Source of the DNA: Desulfovibrio sp.
Lineage (GTDB): Bacteria > Desulfobacterota > Desulfovibrionia > Desulfovibrionales > Desulfovibrionaceae
Direction: 5' to 3'
DNA length: 15,289 nucleotides
Assembly (NCBI GenBank): GCA_022837365.1
Contig: JALHHV010000043.1
Location: 1-15,289, forward strand
Made by a program: the position numbers and the translations under genes. Position 1 is the first letter of the stretch. The number at the start of each line of letters is the position of its first letter. The notes beneath the pieces are model-generated. The model ran no database searches. It saw only the letters and a program-made list of their open reading frames with translations, and was not told where the DNA came from. Below are positions 14,588 through 15,289 of this stretch, one piece after another.

Positions 14588-15289
14588 TCAGTTGGCGGCG
14601 GGTTGGGCGGCGGGCGTCGCCGCCGCCTTGGCCTCCATCTGCTCCATGGCTTCGTTGAAGCCGCGCAGGTACGCCTCGCGGGTTTCCTGGCCGATGCGCG
14701 GCCAGTCAGCTTCGGGCAGGCTCAGAGGCTTCGGCGCCTTGTCGGCGTCGAACGAACGCATCATGGCGCCCATGCCGTGTAGGTTTATCCAGCGGTGGTC
14801 GTAGTCGTGCGGGGTCTTTTCTTCCCATTCCACCACCATGGGAATGAGCTTTTTCAACTTGGGAATGTCCTGGAAGGCATATTGGTTGATGGGCGGGCCG
14901 TAGTTCTGGTTCAGCACGGCCACGGCCTGGCGGGCGCTGACGTCGGCGCAACGGTTGGCGTCGTAACGGGCGCGCAACTGCCCGGCATAGAACCAGAAGG
15001 CGGCCTCGTCCTTTTCTCCTTTGGCGAACAGGGCGTAGGAAAGGGCGTACAGCACCGTCGGCATCACCGACTGGGGGTTTGCCAGCACCTCCCGGATGGC
15101 CGCGTCGCGCGTGTCCGCCGACGTGGAGTGCAGGCGTTTCATCAACGCCATGGCCGGACCCGTATCGATGGTGGCGTATTCACCCGTGGGCGCGACGGTG
15201 ATGTTGCGTCCGCGTTGTCCGCCCTGCTGGCCGACGCAGGCGGCAAGTGACAACAGCAGCATCAGGGCGAGAATGGCCGAAAGCGAGCG
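14588..15289 (-). CDS. Putative lipoprotein of unknown function (5' end outside window)
   Basis: The frame is open to the right edge, so the start lies beyond the window. The visible part begins with the end of a signal peptide (LSAILALMLLLSLAAC) with lipobox LAAC, so the mature protein should start at that cysteine and be lipid-anchored. After a Gly/Gln/Arg linker it is mainly helical (VLYALSYALFAKGEKDEAAFWFYAGQLRAR resembles a TPR-like helix pair) and ends in an Ala/Gln/Pro tail. There are internal Cys residues only at NRCAD besides the lipobox. I do not recognise the family. Taking ATG 15260-15262 as the start would cut the signal peptide short. The nearest downstream gene is the PxxKW gene, which has its own promoter. 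Confidence 0.8.
   Translation of the reverse strand, partial: RSLSAILALMLLLSLAACVGQQGGQRGRNITVAPTGEYATIDTGPAMALMKRLHSTSADTRDAAIREVLANPQSVMPTVLYALSYALFAKGEKDEAAFWFYAGQLRARYDANRCADVSARQAVAVLNQNYGPPINQYAFQDIPKLKKLIPMVVEWEEKTPHDYDHRWINLHGMGAMMRSFDADKAPKPLSLPEADWPRIGQETREAYLRGFNEAMEQMEAKAAATPAAQPAAN

Noticed and set aside
1..15289. tRNA, rRNA, CRISPR arrays, insertion sequences, attachment sites, phage genes
   Set aside because: No tRNA-like T-loop or cloverleaf, no regularly spaced repeats, and no transposase, integrase or phage protein were seen.

Overview
The window is GC-rich bacterial chromosome with every supported gene on the minus strand, so it reads from right to left. The gene set (dapA, dapF, HU, a FlhG/FleN-type ATPase, prfB, lnt, a CorC-type CBS protein, mnmG, a PxxKW cysteine-rich protein and a UshA-like selenoprotein) suggests a Desulfovibrionaceae sulfate reducer (Desulfovibrio/Nitratidesulfovibrio type). 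This assignment comes from protein sequence impressions and gene content, without any database search.

In order of transcription: a 5'-truncated lipoprotein of unknown function (right edge); a small PxxKW cysteine-rich protein with its own promoter and a clear intrinsic terminator; an M20 metallopeptidase; mnmG (tRNA modification); a membrane-anchored PilZ protein; a CorC-like CBS protein with a TTG start; lnt (lipoprotein N-acyltransferase); prfB (RF2, with its programmed +1 frameshift); a GGDEF diguanylate cyclase overlapping the end of prfB; a FlhG/FleN-like P-loop ATPase; an HU-family DNA-binding protein; a UshA-like lipoprotein that appears to be a selenoprotein; dapF and dapA (lysine/diaminopimelate synthesis); and a strong terminator at the left edge.

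The main discovery is at 2016-3188. What looks like two genes, a short lipoprotein ending in TGA at 2775-2777 and a 'hypothetical' starting at 2735, is one continuous reading frame. The in-frame UGA sits in a Cys-Pro-Ser-UGA (CxxU) motif, is followed in the same frame by the conserved GGLARRA segment, and has a stable hairpin (2736-2754) at the right distance to act as a bacterial SECIS element. The usual Asp/His metal ligands of the UshA phosphatase fold appear to be replaced, suggesting a fold reused for redox chemistry.

Two housekeeping genes are broken in the same way. dapA (about 77 nt) and lnt (about 46 nt) each lack a short conserved internal segment, and the frame shifts at the join while both flanks stay intact. 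Losing two normally important genes by the same kind of lesion points to assembly or consensus error at least as much as biology. Functional themes: lysine/cell-wall precursor synthesis (dapA, dapF), lipoprotein maturation (lnt) beside several lipoproteins, translation (prfB, mnmG), and a possible c-di-GMP/motility theme (GGDEF, PilZ, FlhG). No gene-free stretch longer than 300 bases remains; the largest gaps (about 130-210 bases) hold the hairpins and promoters listed, or nothing recognisable.
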